DNA from: Chloromonas sp. AAM2
Lineage: Eukaryota > Chlorophyta > Chlorophyceae > Chlamydomonadales > Chlamydomonadaceae
Direction of reading: 5' to 3'
Assembly (NCBI GenBank): GCA_004335635.1
Contig: QAXH01005595.1
Coordinates: 69,700 to 133,699, forward strand
Length of the DNA: 64,000 bases
The notes below the pieces were generated by a model. The model worked only from the letters and a program-made list of their open reading frames with translations, searched no databases and was not told the DNA's origin. A program made the position numbers and the translations under genes. This document shows, piece by piece, positions 45,732 to 58,669 of the stretch. The number at the start of each line of letters is the position of its first letter. Position 1 is the first letter of the stretch.

Positions 45732-48700
45732 ATGAACATGAACTCGTCAAGCTTGTCATCTGTGTCGAAGTTTGTGAGACGCAAGTTTGTCGAAGGCGCG
45801 GGTGACATTACCGGCAATCCGGGAACAGGACCGGCTTAGAAAAGGACGTCTCACAATCTTTGACATTCAAAAGCCAGAGGATGCGGCTTCGGGTATGTTA
45901 AGAAAAATGGCGAAGATCAAAGGCACGTGCAGTATTCACAACTGGGACTGACTTGGGCTGCCAATGGTCCCTGCTGACAGGTGAACATGTCACCTGCGGG
46001 CTCAGGCCTCTCAGTTGATGAATCTCTGGACTTGTATTGTGGAGATGGCGAGCAAATCCTGCAGTGGGTTGGCTACACGGCATGTGCTCGGCTAGCATAT
46101 AAAAGAGGTACGTCTTCCCAATTGTGTAATACACTCCCACCAGAGTTCCAACGGCTGCGTGCAATGCAATGGCAAGACAAGGTGCATGTCACGGATTGTG
46201 CAGGAGAGGTGCATGGCAGGTTTTTGCCTCAGTCAGTTACCAACAAGGACGGCCAGCCACAAGACGTAGACATCGTGGTGAACGAGATTTTCAATGACAA
46301 TGACGAGTTGTTCGTTGAGTATAGCAATGGCCCCATGCCCTTCCGTGTACGGTGGGTTACTGGGATGCATGTTGCATGCACCAGTCAGTCAGTCTGCTAC
46401 CCTGTGCATGCTCATGCCCGTCAGTGCCTGTGCTGCCTTGCAACAGACCTGCACGTGTAGCTGAAAGAACCCGCATCTTTATTATAGCTGCACGTCCTAT
46501 CCTACACAAACACATGGACTGAAGTCAGCCCTTGCCTTGCCCTAACCTAACCCTAACCTGACCAAACAGCACCAACTCTGTTCTTCCTGGCCATATAGCT
46601 CAAGCCAGGCCATTGCAGAGGTCACGGAGCTGAACGGTTGGCCAATGGTTTTGCACGTGCAGCTGGGAGGGACGGCCCCGCACCCCTCCTTTCAAGTGGG
46701 GTGAGCAGGGTGAAATCCTCCCCCCACATGACACGTGGCTGCACGAGCTCAACTTGGGCAAGGAAGGTCTAGGGGTGCTAGTGGAGCCTGACTTGCTCAG
46801 GACAGATCTCGCTGCACTTGAACAGGACCTGGACAAGACAAAGGAGCTTCTTGTACAAAATGCAGGGGCACTGCAGGTACGCACAAGCGGTCTGCCGTTG
46901 GTGTGACGATATGACACCTGCCACGCACTCATTCATGTTCGCTCAGTGACTCTGCCATTACACAGTTAGATGCTGCCATGTCACTTTACCTTGTGACAAG
47001 TCACACTGCCTGTGGGACGCCTTCCACCTAACCTACCTTGCTGACACGCCCCTTCGCACCTTCACAGATGCTCTTCTACAACCAGAGCGCAGAGGGAGCA
47101 GTCAATGGCGAGCAGCTTGGCCAAATCACCCTGCCACAATTCCGTGGGCTAATGACAGCGGCAAAGGCCGTGACACCTCGCCTGCCCCCGGAGAAGATAG
47201 ACGAAATCTTCACCACTGTGGCCACCAGCCCCCAGACCCTGGCACGGAAGGTCGACAACAAGAGTGGGGTCTCTACCTTTGACTTGTTGGACTTTATGGT
47301 GGCAGTGGTGCATGTGGCGCATGCCCGGTTCGCTGCGGAAAACCCTTCCCAGGTAGGCAACCCTAACCTTACCCTTGCCATGACCTAGTGTAAGCCCCAG
47401 AATGTCTTGTCGCTTCATGATTCAAATGCACTCAGACCTAAACTAGTCAAGTGATTCAATGGAGGGGGAAATTTGCTGCAAGAAACTACTACCCTTGTGG
47501 CTGTCACAACATTCTGCCAGTCATTCTTGAGATGACGAGTTTAGATTCCCAGGCTCAACACCCTGACTCGAATTCTTTGTTCCTGATGGCAGGCCAGTTT
47601 CCAGCAACTATCTTACAAGCTCATGACGTTCTTTCGGGAGACGTTTGCGCACACCACCTTCCCGGAACTCACCAAGAAGCTGGCCAAGTTTGAATCTGCA
47701 ATCAACAACCCAGCTGCAGGCATCCTGCTCAAACGAGGACGCAGGTGGGGCATGGGGCCAATGCATGGCGAACTGACGCACATTGGGATGGGCATGCGCT
47801 CGGGTGAGGGAACAGCGGTGCTGATGCGGAGAAGTACGTAGGGCTGCCATAGTGCTCCAGCTGGGCCCATCTATTCACCTCGCCTGCCCCTGCCGGTTGG
47901 ATGGGTGCCTGCAAGCTCAATGCAGAGGCCACGCTTCCTTGATTGTGAAGCATATTGACCGCTTTTCCCCAGTAAGCGCCCTCGGTTCAACCGTTCTTTG
48001 TAAGCAACTCATGTGCTTCCCAGCATTTGTGACCTCAATTGGGATTCCCATGCAGATTGGTAGAGCAGACGCTGGACACCTGCCAGCTCAAGCGCGTGCG
48101 CTCCTCCTCCGTCAAGGTGGACCTCCGCTGGTTGTGCACGCACCTGCAGCGCTGGAGCATGCTGGGCAGGGACTTCAACATGCAGGAACTGGTGGTCATC
48201 GCAACCTTTGCCAAGCAGGTGAGCACGGCTTCGTTTAGGCAGGCAGGCCAAAACAGTTGCCGTAGTTCTGGCACACAACTCAGCAAGAGGTGGCATAGTG
48301 ACCAAAGCAGATGTGTTGAGCCACGCAAGTATGGGGTTTGTGCACGCTTCAGAAAAGCGCATCCTCGCAGCTGTGCATTGTGTGAGTGCCTGGCGGCTCA
48401 AACTGCCGTTGTACACAGACTGCCAGATGAAGGGATTGGGCCTGGCCGTACTGTTTCCCACATAGCCTTAATTCTTTGTGCTCCTGTGTATGCTTGCAGG
48501 CCAGCTCGGACCCAGAGAAGTTTGTGCTCCACCCACAGCCCCTAGAGTACAATTACAGCGAGTTTGAGCGGCTCCTACTGGGCATTGCGTGGCACGTGTA
48601 CGTCACCAAAAAGAAAGGAGAGGCGTTTGAAGAGGTGCGCTCAGATTGCTGCACTCATTTCGTGGTTCTCATAGGCTGCTTTATCGTGTATCTTAGTGCA

Positions 48701-48933
48701 TGTAGACGGAGTGTCAGCTCAACCGAGCGCTGGACATGACTGCAACCAGACACTGCATGTGTTCGCAGTCTGGGCTTTGACAGAGGTGTTAGAATCTTGT
48801 TGCATACATACAAACCCATAGGTCCTGTATGCTTTCCTGCCTGCAGTTTCTGGGTGAGACCTTGGATTCCATATTCAAGAAAGCAGGCGTGCTGGTGGAG
48901 GTGGCCAAGGATGTGCAGGATGGCAACGCATGA
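45732..48933 (+). CDS. Unrecognised protein with EF-hand-like helical regions; candidate axonemal protein
   Basis: I do not recognise the family. Well-phased exons: 45981-46107, 46144-46351, 46663-46876, 47068-47352, 47593-47744, 48056-48218, 48500-48634, 48847-48933. The first exon is uncertain: 45732-45773 (MNMNSSSLSSVSKF) joins in phase through a GTGAGA donor, or translation may start at ATG 45987. Full length is about 470 residues. The N-terminal third has a beta-rich patch (WQDKVHVTDCAGEVHGRFLP, then NDNDELFVEYSNGP and FRVRWEGR). The rest is helical with hydrophobic spacing like EF-hand pairs lacking calcium loops (ITLPQFRGLMTAAKAVTP, STFDLLDFMVAVVHVAHARF, YNYSEFERLLLGIAWHVYV). Acceptor 46662 is preferred over 46608, which runs into stops. 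Next to RIB72; an axonemal role is a guess from this and the fold type. Confidence 0.7.
46533..46562. repeat. Telomere-like CCCTAACC repeats in an intron
   Basis: CCCTAACCTAACCCTAACC sits in the intron before the acceptor at 46662. A related ACCCTAACCTTACCC lies just after the donor at 47353. These pyrimidine-rich words may be tolerated because they resemble intron polypyrimidine tracts. Confidence 0.6.
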
Positions 48934-50190
48934 GGCAACCAGAGCCGCTTTCCGCTTGGCCTTTCATCTGTGGTATTCATGTGTTCCCTCAGCAGCTGTC
49001 AGATATATATTCCGTTGGCGGTTAACACCTGCTGGCTATGCAGCGTGACCCGGTTCGTCTGTGTCTATGGCCGACAGGCTTTGTTTGTTCTTTTTTGGAC
49101 ATGGTAGGACGCAATGGCTGCAACGCCAGAGATATCATGTGCATAACACTTAGTAGAATCGGATTAACAAAGAACAGAGAACCTGCTGCTGATGGTTCAT
49201 CAATGGTGGGCAATGCAGAGCACAGGTGTGCACGGTGCCAGACATGGCTCATTGCTGTGCATGACACTCCATTTAAAAGCGGGGCATTAATGGCCAGTCA
49301 CAGTGTCAGGGCGGCCATGGAACATTCCTGTCCTGAGCATGTGGTGCACGCCTTTGCCAGCACGACCCAAACGCCCGCTAACGTAATCACGCGCAAAGCG
49401 GTCATGATTGGTGGAGTGTCTAAGGTGCGCCGTGGATGTGGTGTGGTCGCCATGCTTCCCCTCATCATTTCCCCCATACCGCTGGTGGGCCAGCCTGTGG
49501 CAGAGCACCAGTTTCAGGCTCAACTTCGGTAGAAGGGCCTGTGGCTTGCCTGGCCAAGTGGCTGCTGCCCTTGGCTGGGTTGTGCTGTTTGCCAATCAGG
49601 TACATACCTGACCGCTTCAGGCCAGCGTGTTTAGCACATGCTTGCTTTGCATCAACATGGACCCCTACTGAGCAATCTTCCCTGGGCTGAAGGCGATGTG
49701 AGCAACAAAAACACAGCTGCAGACGCAATAGTTACTATCTCTGTCCACGTCCACAACCCAATCCCCTGAGGTTGTCCCCCTTTCCTGCTGCCACACTGGC
49801 TCCAGTGGCCTTTCTGTAAATTGTCCCAAAACTGTTGTCCCAGAACGGTGTTATGGTGGCATTGAAAACCTTGCGTGCCAGGCGAGCCAGTAAAGTCTAC
49901 ATGCCATGAGCTCCACATGGGAAGCTTAAGCCCATGCAACAAGGTCAAGCACGCGAAGCCAAGGTCCGTTGATGGCAATCATAAGCGCATGGATAACTGG
50001 AACACAAGCTGGGAGAAACTTGCAGGCTGTTTAGGTGCGTATTGCAGCGCCACTTGAGTACACAACACCGGGCGGTCCATACTGATAAGCAATTCTCAGG
50101 TCGGTTACTGTTGTTACGACAAAAAAATGTTGACTTGACATGTACCACGGTTTGTGTAAGCTACGTGCGTCTTGTGACCTTGAAGTGAAA
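48934..50190. other. Intergenic region upstream of RIB72
   Basis: Two plus-strand genes flank it. It holds a family A repeat end (49791-49845) and scattered open frames on both strands without domain or splice support. The RIB72 promoter should lie near its right edge. Confidence 0.55.
49791..49845 (+). repeat. Dispersed repeat family A, forward copy with internal duplication
   Basis: CACACTGGCTCCAGTGGCC then TTGTCCCAAAACTG followed by a second TTGTCCCAGAAC. The TGTCCCA motif is thus duplicated in this copy. A TGTAA inside it may serve the upstream gene. Confidence 0.65.
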
Positions 50191-51849
50191 ATGAGGCGCG
50201 GAGCGGGCTACAGCTCAGAAGAGCCCTGGGCTACAGCTGCGCAATTGCCACCACCTCCACCCTTCCCAAACTTGCCGGGCTACAGCCATGCTCGCAATAT
50301 GATGCTTGCAACACAAGGAGTGAGTAGCTCTGCATATTGAATGCGCCGTTCGCCGGCGAAACTCTGGCTTGACAAACCCAAGCTTGCATGTCCTTGGATG
50401 TGCGTAGAGGGGGACTCGCAAAGCCTCGACGCTCAAGTTCATGCACGGCAAACCTGTGATTGATGACCCCATCGTAAGTGCTGCTCAAAAGCCCAGCGTG
50501 TACCTTGGATGCAGTCAGGAGGCAAGGTTGGTGGGCGAACATTCCTGAGCTCGTTTCAAGCTCCATGCAGGTGCCCATTTCCGAGGACACCAAGGTGCAT
50601 CGATACAACATGCTTGAAGAGCAGGAACGGGCTTTGAACCAGGCCAAACAGCTGCAGACCTTGCCCTTGCCACCTGACAGAGACACAGGCATGGGCACCA
50701 AGGGACTGCAGACCATGCATTGGACAGGCTCCAAAAAGCCGGCCTGGCTTCTCTACGACAAGAAGGCAAGCACGTGCTGTGTGTGGTCATGCGACAATGC
50801 CCTGCACCACACACATGCCTTCAAGGCCGCCTAATCACCAGCTTAGCCTAGACATCAAGCCTAGGAGACTGCTTTCTGCTGTTGGCTGCATCAGCTCCTT
50901 GAATGCTGCTTCTGCCTGCTTGACATCAGTTCTGTTGCAGTTTGCTAACCTCTCCCACCTTGTGCCTCGCCATGTGTTGCAAACACTGAGCCCAGTGGCC
51001 AAGTTGCAAACACTCACTTCAACATGCTCGCAATCCAGTGTTCAGTGCTCCATGCCTTGCCCATGTGTCAGATCATGCAGCGCAAAACCCCATGCTGCGC
51101 ACAACTTCGCTCTGTTTATCCAACCGCGATAAGCCATGTACTGATGAAGGATGACGATGATGCATGGTGCAGGTGCTTCGTTTCACAGCCTACTCCGAGG
51201 AGCAGGTTCTGTACAGTCCCTTGGAGCAGGTGCGGGTGCGCCGCTTTGAGCTGAGGTACTTTCTAGTGGACGGCACATTGGAGATCACAGAGCCCACAGA
51301 GCCAAACAGCGGGCTGCCTCAAGGAACGTACCTCAAGCGCACAAAGTGAGTAGGCAGGCGGAGCTAGCTCTATGCACAGGCTGCTACAAAATCAGGCGGA
51401 TCAGAGTGCGCAAGTATCTGTATCAGGCCCTGACTCTTGCGGGTCAATGTCAACGGGTATGCTGCCAACCAACACGGTCACATCACACATCACACTACAT
51501 CACAGTGGGCAGGGTGCAGCTTGCTTGGGCTGGGCTCACCCGGTTGGTTGGCCTGGCAGCCAAGGGAAGAATGGGCCTACTCTACGAACTGTGCTATACA
51601 AGGAAGTGTCGCAAGCTGGTACAGCACTGGGCGCACAAGGAGCAGCATGTTTTCAAAGCTGCAGTGGACCCTGGCACTTTATGCGGTCACAATTGTTGTG
51701 GTCACATTGCCTGGAATACTTGACACGGTTAAGCTGTGAACACATGCCACGCGTAAACGACGCCAGAGCATATAAGAGTGCATGCGACGGCACGCCTTGA
51801 CTGCAGCACCGGCATGTTTCCAAAACTGAAATGGACGGTGAAGCCACGC

Positions 51850-51886
<37 letters not shown>

Positions 51887-54800
51887 TCAAGCGCTATAAG
51901 ATAAGCGTGCACGTGCCGGTGCGCCTGCACTGTCTTCCAGGGTGAAGCTGTGTGACGGCAGCTACCTTGTCCCCGCCTCCCTGCGTGTGGGCCAGGAGCT
52001 GACCGTGCACAGCCGCAAGTTCATGCTAGTGGGCTGTGACGCAGCCACCAGGCAGTTCTATGAGGAGGAGCTGAGGCACCCGCAGCCGCACAATGCGCCG
52101 CTGCCTGCGGGGAAATACGACGTGCTGCGCAAGGTTGGGTGGGGTGGTGGGGGGTAGGAGGATGACAGGCATAGCAGACTGGAGGACAGGCGTAGCAGGG
52201 CAGATACATGTGCAGGATGGCTGTGGCGGGATGCAGAGGCAGGTGGGGGTCGCGATATAGCAGGGTGGTAAGTATAAGGGTGGTAAGGGTTGTGTTGGTA
52301 GTGTTAGTAGTGTTAAGGGAGACTACGGGGATGGATGAAGGGGTTTGAGGACGTGTTGCAGGCAGACGTATGACAGGGGCCTGTGAACAGGTGCCATCAG
52401 TATGTCAGGTGCCGCATTAGTATGTTCTTGCCCTGGCTTCAGGCGCATGACATGGCTGAGAGTGAGCGGCCCCGAACCGCCACCAAGGCCGGGGCAGAGG
52501 ATGACCCCTTCGAGGAGTCAAGGGGACCGGGGGCAATGTTCGAGTTCTTCGAGGACAGGAAGACGAATGTGAGTCATGGGTGGTGGGTGGGGCTGCAAAA
52601 GTTGGACTGCGATGCCCAAAGCCAGCAGGGGGCTCTGCCTGATGACTGAAGCCAAAAGCAGGGGTTCTTGGTGCGGGGGTTTGGACTGCAACCAAAAGCA
52701 ACGTCAAAAGTAAGCAGGTCGCCTGCTCATACTGACACGTTTGTACTAGCAGCAGCCTCGAGCTCTGTGATTGCAGCAGCAGTGGGCGGTCTAGCTCCTT
52801 GCAATTGGTGGGCCAGCCTTTCCTAAACCCGAAGTATAACTTTAGCCTACCTTGCCCAAGTGAGGCTTGAACCTGACTAGAACCATCCGAGCAGGCTCCG
52901 CCTGCCCGCTGTGTGCGCAACAACCCTCTCACCCTCGTCCTGCCCCCCTGCCTGTACAGGATCACCTCGACAACAAGCTGCTGCGGTTCTACTGCTGCTG
53001 GGACGACACCAAGGAGGTGTTTGGGCAGAAGCTGCCCTTCGCCCTGCACTACTTCCTCAAGTGGGTCGGATCAAGTGACTTGTTGCTGTCCGAAGAGCGT
53101 AACCCACTGCAGTACAGTTGGCTGCCACCGCAGTGGATATCACGGTGGGAGGTGTTCCACGTGTCACCTGGGTGGCCGAAATCCACCGCTTATTTGTTGT
53201 CATGTCATGTCCTTGTTGCTTGCGGCCTTGCCACAAACAGTCGTGATACCCATGTGGTTGGCTGCTCACGATACCGAGCACTTCTTGGCTGGACTGCAGT
53301 AGAAAGCTGCTGTCTGTAGGTAAACTGCAGTATAGTCTGAGTGGGACAGGCGACAGTGGATGGAAGCTGGTGAGCTTCTCTCATTGCAACTGGCCACTGT
53401 CAGAACGAACCAGGCACCGAGCTGCCACCAGCTCATCACTGTCACACTCCTTGGTATAATGTTGCCCTGACCTGTGCTTGCGATGTTCTTACCTTCAGGG
53501 ATGACACCATAGAGGTTGCTGAGCTTCACCGACGCAACACAGGGCGCGACCCCTGGCCCCTGCTGCTCAGCAGGTGCAAGCTGCCCAGGACTCCCAACGT
53601 GCCATCTGTCGGTGAGGTGCTGCATGCCTGCGGGTGTGAGCTCGTGATTGTGACCACACTCCGTCCATGGCAGGTCATTTGGGTCCGCTGTGCATGCACC
53701 CATATTTGTGTCCGTGCGTGCACCAATAGTTGCGGAGAAATGCATGTTCCAATCCCGTCTTGACAGGTCATGGGGTTCTCACGTGCCAGGAGGCATCCCT
53801 TGCGCCCATCCCTGTGCCTATGCTTGCGAACATCAAGTGCTTGTGTTTGCACACAACAAACGATTTGGAATGGTTGCCCAGAGCGTTGCGTGCACCAAGC
53901 AGATGCCCAACTTGCCGTGCTGAGGGACCTGTTATCGTTATGTGTGTTGCCTGCAGGCGGACGTCCGCTGTCGCCGCGCTCCAAGCGTAAGCTCAACATC
54001 CAGTACTACCACTGGGCGGAGTTGCGCATAGGCACTGTGGTCAAGGTGCGTGCTGATACCACTAGCGCTTTAGAGTAGAATGAGGTTAACATTAGATGGG
54101 GGGGCGCCACGCGATGACACTACAACATAGCGTTGCAATCAGGCCTCGTTCGCAACCTTTGGTTCCTTCAATAGTTGGCTAAAAAGTATTGTCCAGTGGT
54201 GCCACACACCCGCCTCCCCCTGCGATTATTGCCTTCAGATCAAGTACTGTCCCGCCTTTTCCCCCGTGACAGGTGTACGGCCGAGATCTGCTGATCTACG
54301 ACATGGACGCCTCCTCGCGCCGCTGGATGCAAGAGCAGCTGCAGCTGTCCCCGGCTGACCTGCGGCCCATCGAGGTGGATTTTGACCTGGGGCCAAAGCG
54401 CCCGCCGCTAGTGGTGCCGCCCAATGTGGGAGGTATCGGCACGGACGAGGACAGCTTGCAGAACGTGCTGCATCTCGTGCCCAAGCGTCCTACCAGGTAC
54501 GGAGTGTGTGGAATCTGTTGTTTGCCCTTGCTACTTGTTGTCTGATGCGCTGCCCTGCTCCATGCCGGCCCTATCACTTTCCGCCGCTGCAACTGATGCC
54601 GTCTAATCGCGATCCGACAAATGCTGTTCGTTACGTCAGCCGTGCTTTCGCTCTTGCAGGGACTACAACAATTACATGGAGAACTGGAACAAGGTGTTGC
54701 GCTTCAGCGCCAAGCTGGTGCCCGCTCCGGGTCAACCCCTGGTCGGACCGCACGACCACGAGCGCAGGTAACGCCGCGCTGCTTTCACCCTCACCTGCAT

Positions 54801-57800
54801 TTCGCCCTGCATGCCACGTTCAACTTTCACTGCAATTGTTTATGGCTTCATCCTTCTGGCTGACTGACGGCTGCATGTTCGTCGCTCACAGTCAGTCGCT
54901 CAACCATTCCATCTCAGTCGGAATTGAAGGAGACGGTTTGCCTGCCTTTGTCCTGTGCCCAGGTTCATCGTGTCCTACTTTATGCTGGACAACGCCTTGT
55001 CCATCTACGAGCCCAAGGTTCCCAACAGCGGCATCAGGGGAGGCATGTTCCTGGATAGGGTCAAGGTCAAGAAGCAAGGACAGGTGAGGAGGGTGTGGAG
55101 TTCGTGCTTAGTTTCTACTGGGTAGTATCAGCCTGGCTAGCCTTGATTAGTCTTTGATGGGTTGAGAGATACCCAGTCCACGACACAAAGCAGGGACGAC
55201 ACAGACCAGGCACTGTCTGTGTTGTGTTGTGTTGTGATCACGTGCCTGCATGTTCTGTGCCCTACCAAGAGAGCTAGCGACTATCATTGCAAGACTTCAA
55301 CGCACCGATTGAGGATAGGATATTTACGCTTTAGAACCATGTAGGAACGCATGGCAGCAGGCAACATTATTTCCAGGGCTGTCCCTTTCAGGACACGCTC
55401 CTGATGACCTCTGATAATATGTGTGAGCCCTAAGGCTCGAGGCCAGGCGATGGAACTGTCCAGTGTTGTGGCTGTGTGTTGCTATCACGTGCCTGCATGT
55501 TCCATGCCCCTTAGGACGCGTACCTGAGCGATGATGAGCTGCATGTGGGCGGTGTGGTGACCATCTACGCACGCCACTTCCTGCTGCTGGACGCCGACTC
55601 GTTCACCCTGAGGCACATGGAGTCAGAGCCACAGCGCTACCCGCATGCAAGCTACGAGAAGGTGCAGGGGAGAAGATGTGCACGATAAGCATCATCATCA
55701 TTACATGGCATTCGGAATTTTGTTCAAGGGCGTCGTCTTTGAACATGAGTGTGTTGGAACATGAGAGTAGCACGGGCACATGAGAGCCTGAGTGGAAAGG
55801 GACGCATCTGCATTGAGTGTGCGTGTTGTATGCACATGACGCGCGACACATGACGAGCGTGGCCCTTACCATGCAAAGAAGATCCCGTGCATGATGTGTG
55901 ACATGCATGATCTGCCCTGCATGTCATGCAGGTGCACCATAAGGTTGTGGCCATTCTGTCACGTGACCCCTCAGCCACTGAGGCGCTCAAGCGGCAGCTG
56001 ATCAGGGAGGACAGGGAGGGGCATGGGTATGTCACATGGACACAACTGCAGGTGAGGCAACAAATTGACAAGCACCAGCGTGTTGTCTTTTGGTCTGGCT
56101 TCTGGGACACGAGACATATCACAACGGACAACAAAAAGTCAAGCACCAGCTAGTTGGGGTCAGGCCTGGAAGCCAAACTTTCTGTACTGGTAGTTGGTCA
56201 GGTCAACTCAACTGACCGCAGCTCCTGACAGTTGGCTGCGAAGCAGAACAGATGCATCAGCTCTGTGCATGCAAGGAACTGCCACATTCTGTTGTCTGTA
56301 TTACCTTCTCGTAAGCAATGTAACTAAGTGTGTAAGGAAGTGTGTAAGTAAGCAACTGCCGTTGTCACCGTCAATGTATGGGTGTATGCCTGATGTGCTG
56401 CAGGCCGCCATGAGTGCTGCTGGCATTGCCATATCCGGGCATGAGGCCATCACCCTCGTGCGGCATCTGGGGGCGGACATGCAGGGGGTGGTAGTGGAGC
56501 AACTGATGGCCGGACTAGCGCCCATGCAGCCTGAAGAAGCCTATGTGCATGGCGCAGACATGCCACCACCACGACAGTCACGTGCTTGCCCTGCAAGCCA
56601 CTCCCAAATGCCTGCACAGCAGCAGCAGCCGGCACATGCTGCATACGGACCAGCCTATGAGGCAAAGCAGCAGCCTCAGCAGCTTGTCCATGACGCTCAC
56701 AGACCTACGTACGAGGCAAAACAGCAGCAGCTGCCAGCGTATGATGCGCGCAGACCAGCCTATGAGGCAAAGCAGCAGCAGCCAGGTCCTGTATGGGCAG
56801 GAGTGGGTGGTCAGCAGGACGGGAAGGAGCACCCCGCAGTCCCGCTTGCACAGGGTGAGTTGCAGGCGGGGCCGGCCGCCGCACCCGCCCAAATGCCCCG
56901 CTCCCGCTCGCCTGTGAGACAGGTGCTGGTGCCAGATGCACATGGCGGGAGGCCCATGGCATGGCAGCAGGAGCTTGAGACCAGGCAACATGCCACGGGC
57001 GTGCCACAGGACCCACGTGCCATGGCCATGCCACATGGGGGTCAGGCACCTTACCAGGACCCACAGGGCGCCAGGCGTGTGGCATGGCAACACGAGGGCG
57101 ACGTCAGGGGTGCACCTCTGGACAGGCAGCCACAGGGCATGCCCGAACCGCAGACCAGCATGCACCGCCGCATGGAATCCCACCCTGATCAGGACCCCTA
57201 CATGCGCCGCCATGTGCCTGACAGCTATGCACAGCATGGCGAGGATGGTGTGTATGTGCCACCAGTGAGGTGGTATGATGGGCTGGAGGCACCTGGCGGT
57301 CAAACCATCCAGCCGGACAATGAAAGGTTTGCTGGGCAAGCAGCCAAGCACCACAATGTCGGTGTGCCAGCAGCACCACCAGCACCACCAGCCGCCTATG
57401 AGCATCAAAGTGGAAGGCAGCCACATGTGCACTCAGCGGCTGGCTATGCCAGGCAGGCGGCAGGCTATGGTGGGCAGCCGGCGAGCTATGGTGGGCAGGC
57501 GTTGGGCTATGAAGGGGCCTCTGATGCGGCTGTTTATGGCTCAACAAGCATGAGCGAGGAAGGTGGCTGGAACGAGCTGCCCGGGCGCCCGCCGGCCTAT
57601 CTCACAGGCCCTGCAGAGGACGATGAATGGTCAGCGCACAATCACGGTGACCAGAATGGCAAGAGGGCGGGCAGTGCTGCACTCTCCAGAACAGGTGTGC
57701 TGGAGAATGCGAATGGGCAGAGAGGTCAATTGGAGGGTGGACGGGAATACAGACACGAGACAGGAGGCAAGGAGAACCAGCAGCAGTCATTGCGTCCCGA

Positions 57801-58065
57801 TGACGTCTTTTCCGTGGCATCCAAAGATCCTCGTTGGCTTCAGCAGCCCGGAGGTATTGGCTACCAGTCCAAGCAACAGAAGGAGGGCCATGCAGCCAGT
57901 AGTGCAGCAGCCACCTGGGGTCAAAGTGACTCTGGTTCAGAAGCGTCGTTCAAAATGACTGGGCTGACCAAGGATTCAAGGCCAAAGCAGCCACAGAGTT
58001 TGTGGCAGAGCACAAATATGGCCTATGGTGGTGTAGGCCACGCATCAAGCTTCAAGCAACGCTAA
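50191..58065 (+). CDS. RIB72: RIB72/EFHC1-type DM10 protein of axonemal doublet microtubules, with long C-terminal extension
   Basis: RIB72 lies inside the A-tubule near the ribbon and stabilises ciliary doublets; EFHC1 is the human relative. Fifteen exons, all in phase: 50191-50319, 50408-50473, 50571-50765, 51173-51345, 51941-52133, 52443-52568, 52960-53060, 53499-53611, 53957-54045, 54273-54496, 54660-54767, 54963-55083, 55515-55661, 55932-56051, 56404-58065; 1188 residues. Three DM10 domains: about 131-235 (VLRFTAYSEEQV, RRFELRYFLVDGTLEI), 297-415 (LLRFYCCWDDT, RKLNIQYYHW) and 480-585 (VLRFSAKL, RFIVSYFMLDNALSIYEP). EF-hand-like helices follow (about 596-680). The last exon alone adds 553 codons, mostly Gln/Pro/Gly/His-rich, with imperfect (R)PAYEAKQQQ repeats. 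Chlamydomonas RIB72 is only a little over 600 residues from memory. Intron 3 uses a GC donor (AAG/GCAAGC). Confidence 0.93.
51853..51884 (+). repeat. (GT)16 microsatellite in RIB72 intron 4
   Basis: Pure GT run just upstream of the exon 5 acceptor at 51940. It could be length-variable between strains. Confidence 0.9.
56634..56785 (+). repeat. Coding repeat in RIB72 tail: YEAKQQ units
   Basis: Three imperfect copies of a unit of about 17-20 codons ending (R/G)P(A/T)YEAKQQ occur in the last exon, with nucleotide similarity between copies (CCTATGAGGCAAAGCAGCAG-type words). This suggests recent in-frame duplication. Confidence 0.75.
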
Positions 58066-58664
58066 GAGGATACAAGGAGTGCGTGGCGATGCGTACGACC
58101 TGGCCCAGCCATGGGGCATGTGTCCATGCAGGTTGTGCGTCAGAGCCATGTGTGGCTTTTCCATGCATGACAGAAAATACAAAAGGGAGGTGTGCCCCTG
58201 ACATGGATGACGGATCCTGACATGCAAGGACCATGCAGGCACGTGTGACTGGCTCGGGCATGTGCAGCGGCACAGGCAGTTCGTCAAGCCCTGATTCACA
58301 GGTGCAGGTTCATGTATCCTGCCAACCCTAAGAAACATAGCGCAAGCCAGACCATGTACACAAACGCAACATGCAATGGTTCTTCCCACGATGGCTTGAC
58401 CTGCAACTGGCAGCCAGTCAAGTGCATTATTGTTGTCATGCCTTCACCAGTACAACTGTGGAATGTCAACACGTCATGTGTGCTGCCGGACGTCCACACT
58501 TGTGCCTATTGTGCAAAAGTTCCCGTTCTATTGGTTCTTTTCTCGGTACCTATCGAGCAACACTTGCTTACCACATGACTACACGTTCGGCCTGGATGGG
58601 TGGCCAGTGGGATGTTGAAGTTGCGTTGTGAACCGTTGGTTGACAGACAGCCCCATACTGCTAC

Positions 58665-58669
58665 TGTAA
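58665..58669 (+). terminator. Putative TGTAA polyadenylation signal, RIB72
   Basis: TGTAA 600 bp past the RIB72 stop and about 660 bp before the next gene's start. Confidence 0.45.

Noticed and set aside
45802..45839. 38-nt intron in the 5' part of the 45.7 kb gene
   Set aside because: Keeps phase but is too short for normal splicing; a donor at 45774 joining 45981 is simpler.
46609..46715. Alternative acceptor for exon 4 of the 45.7 kb gene
   Set aside because: It opens a phase-correct frame but soon meets TGA; acceptor 46662 gives a long open exon.
56578..57432. 284-codon minus-strand frame
   Set aside because: Antisense shadow of the repetitive RIB72 tail.
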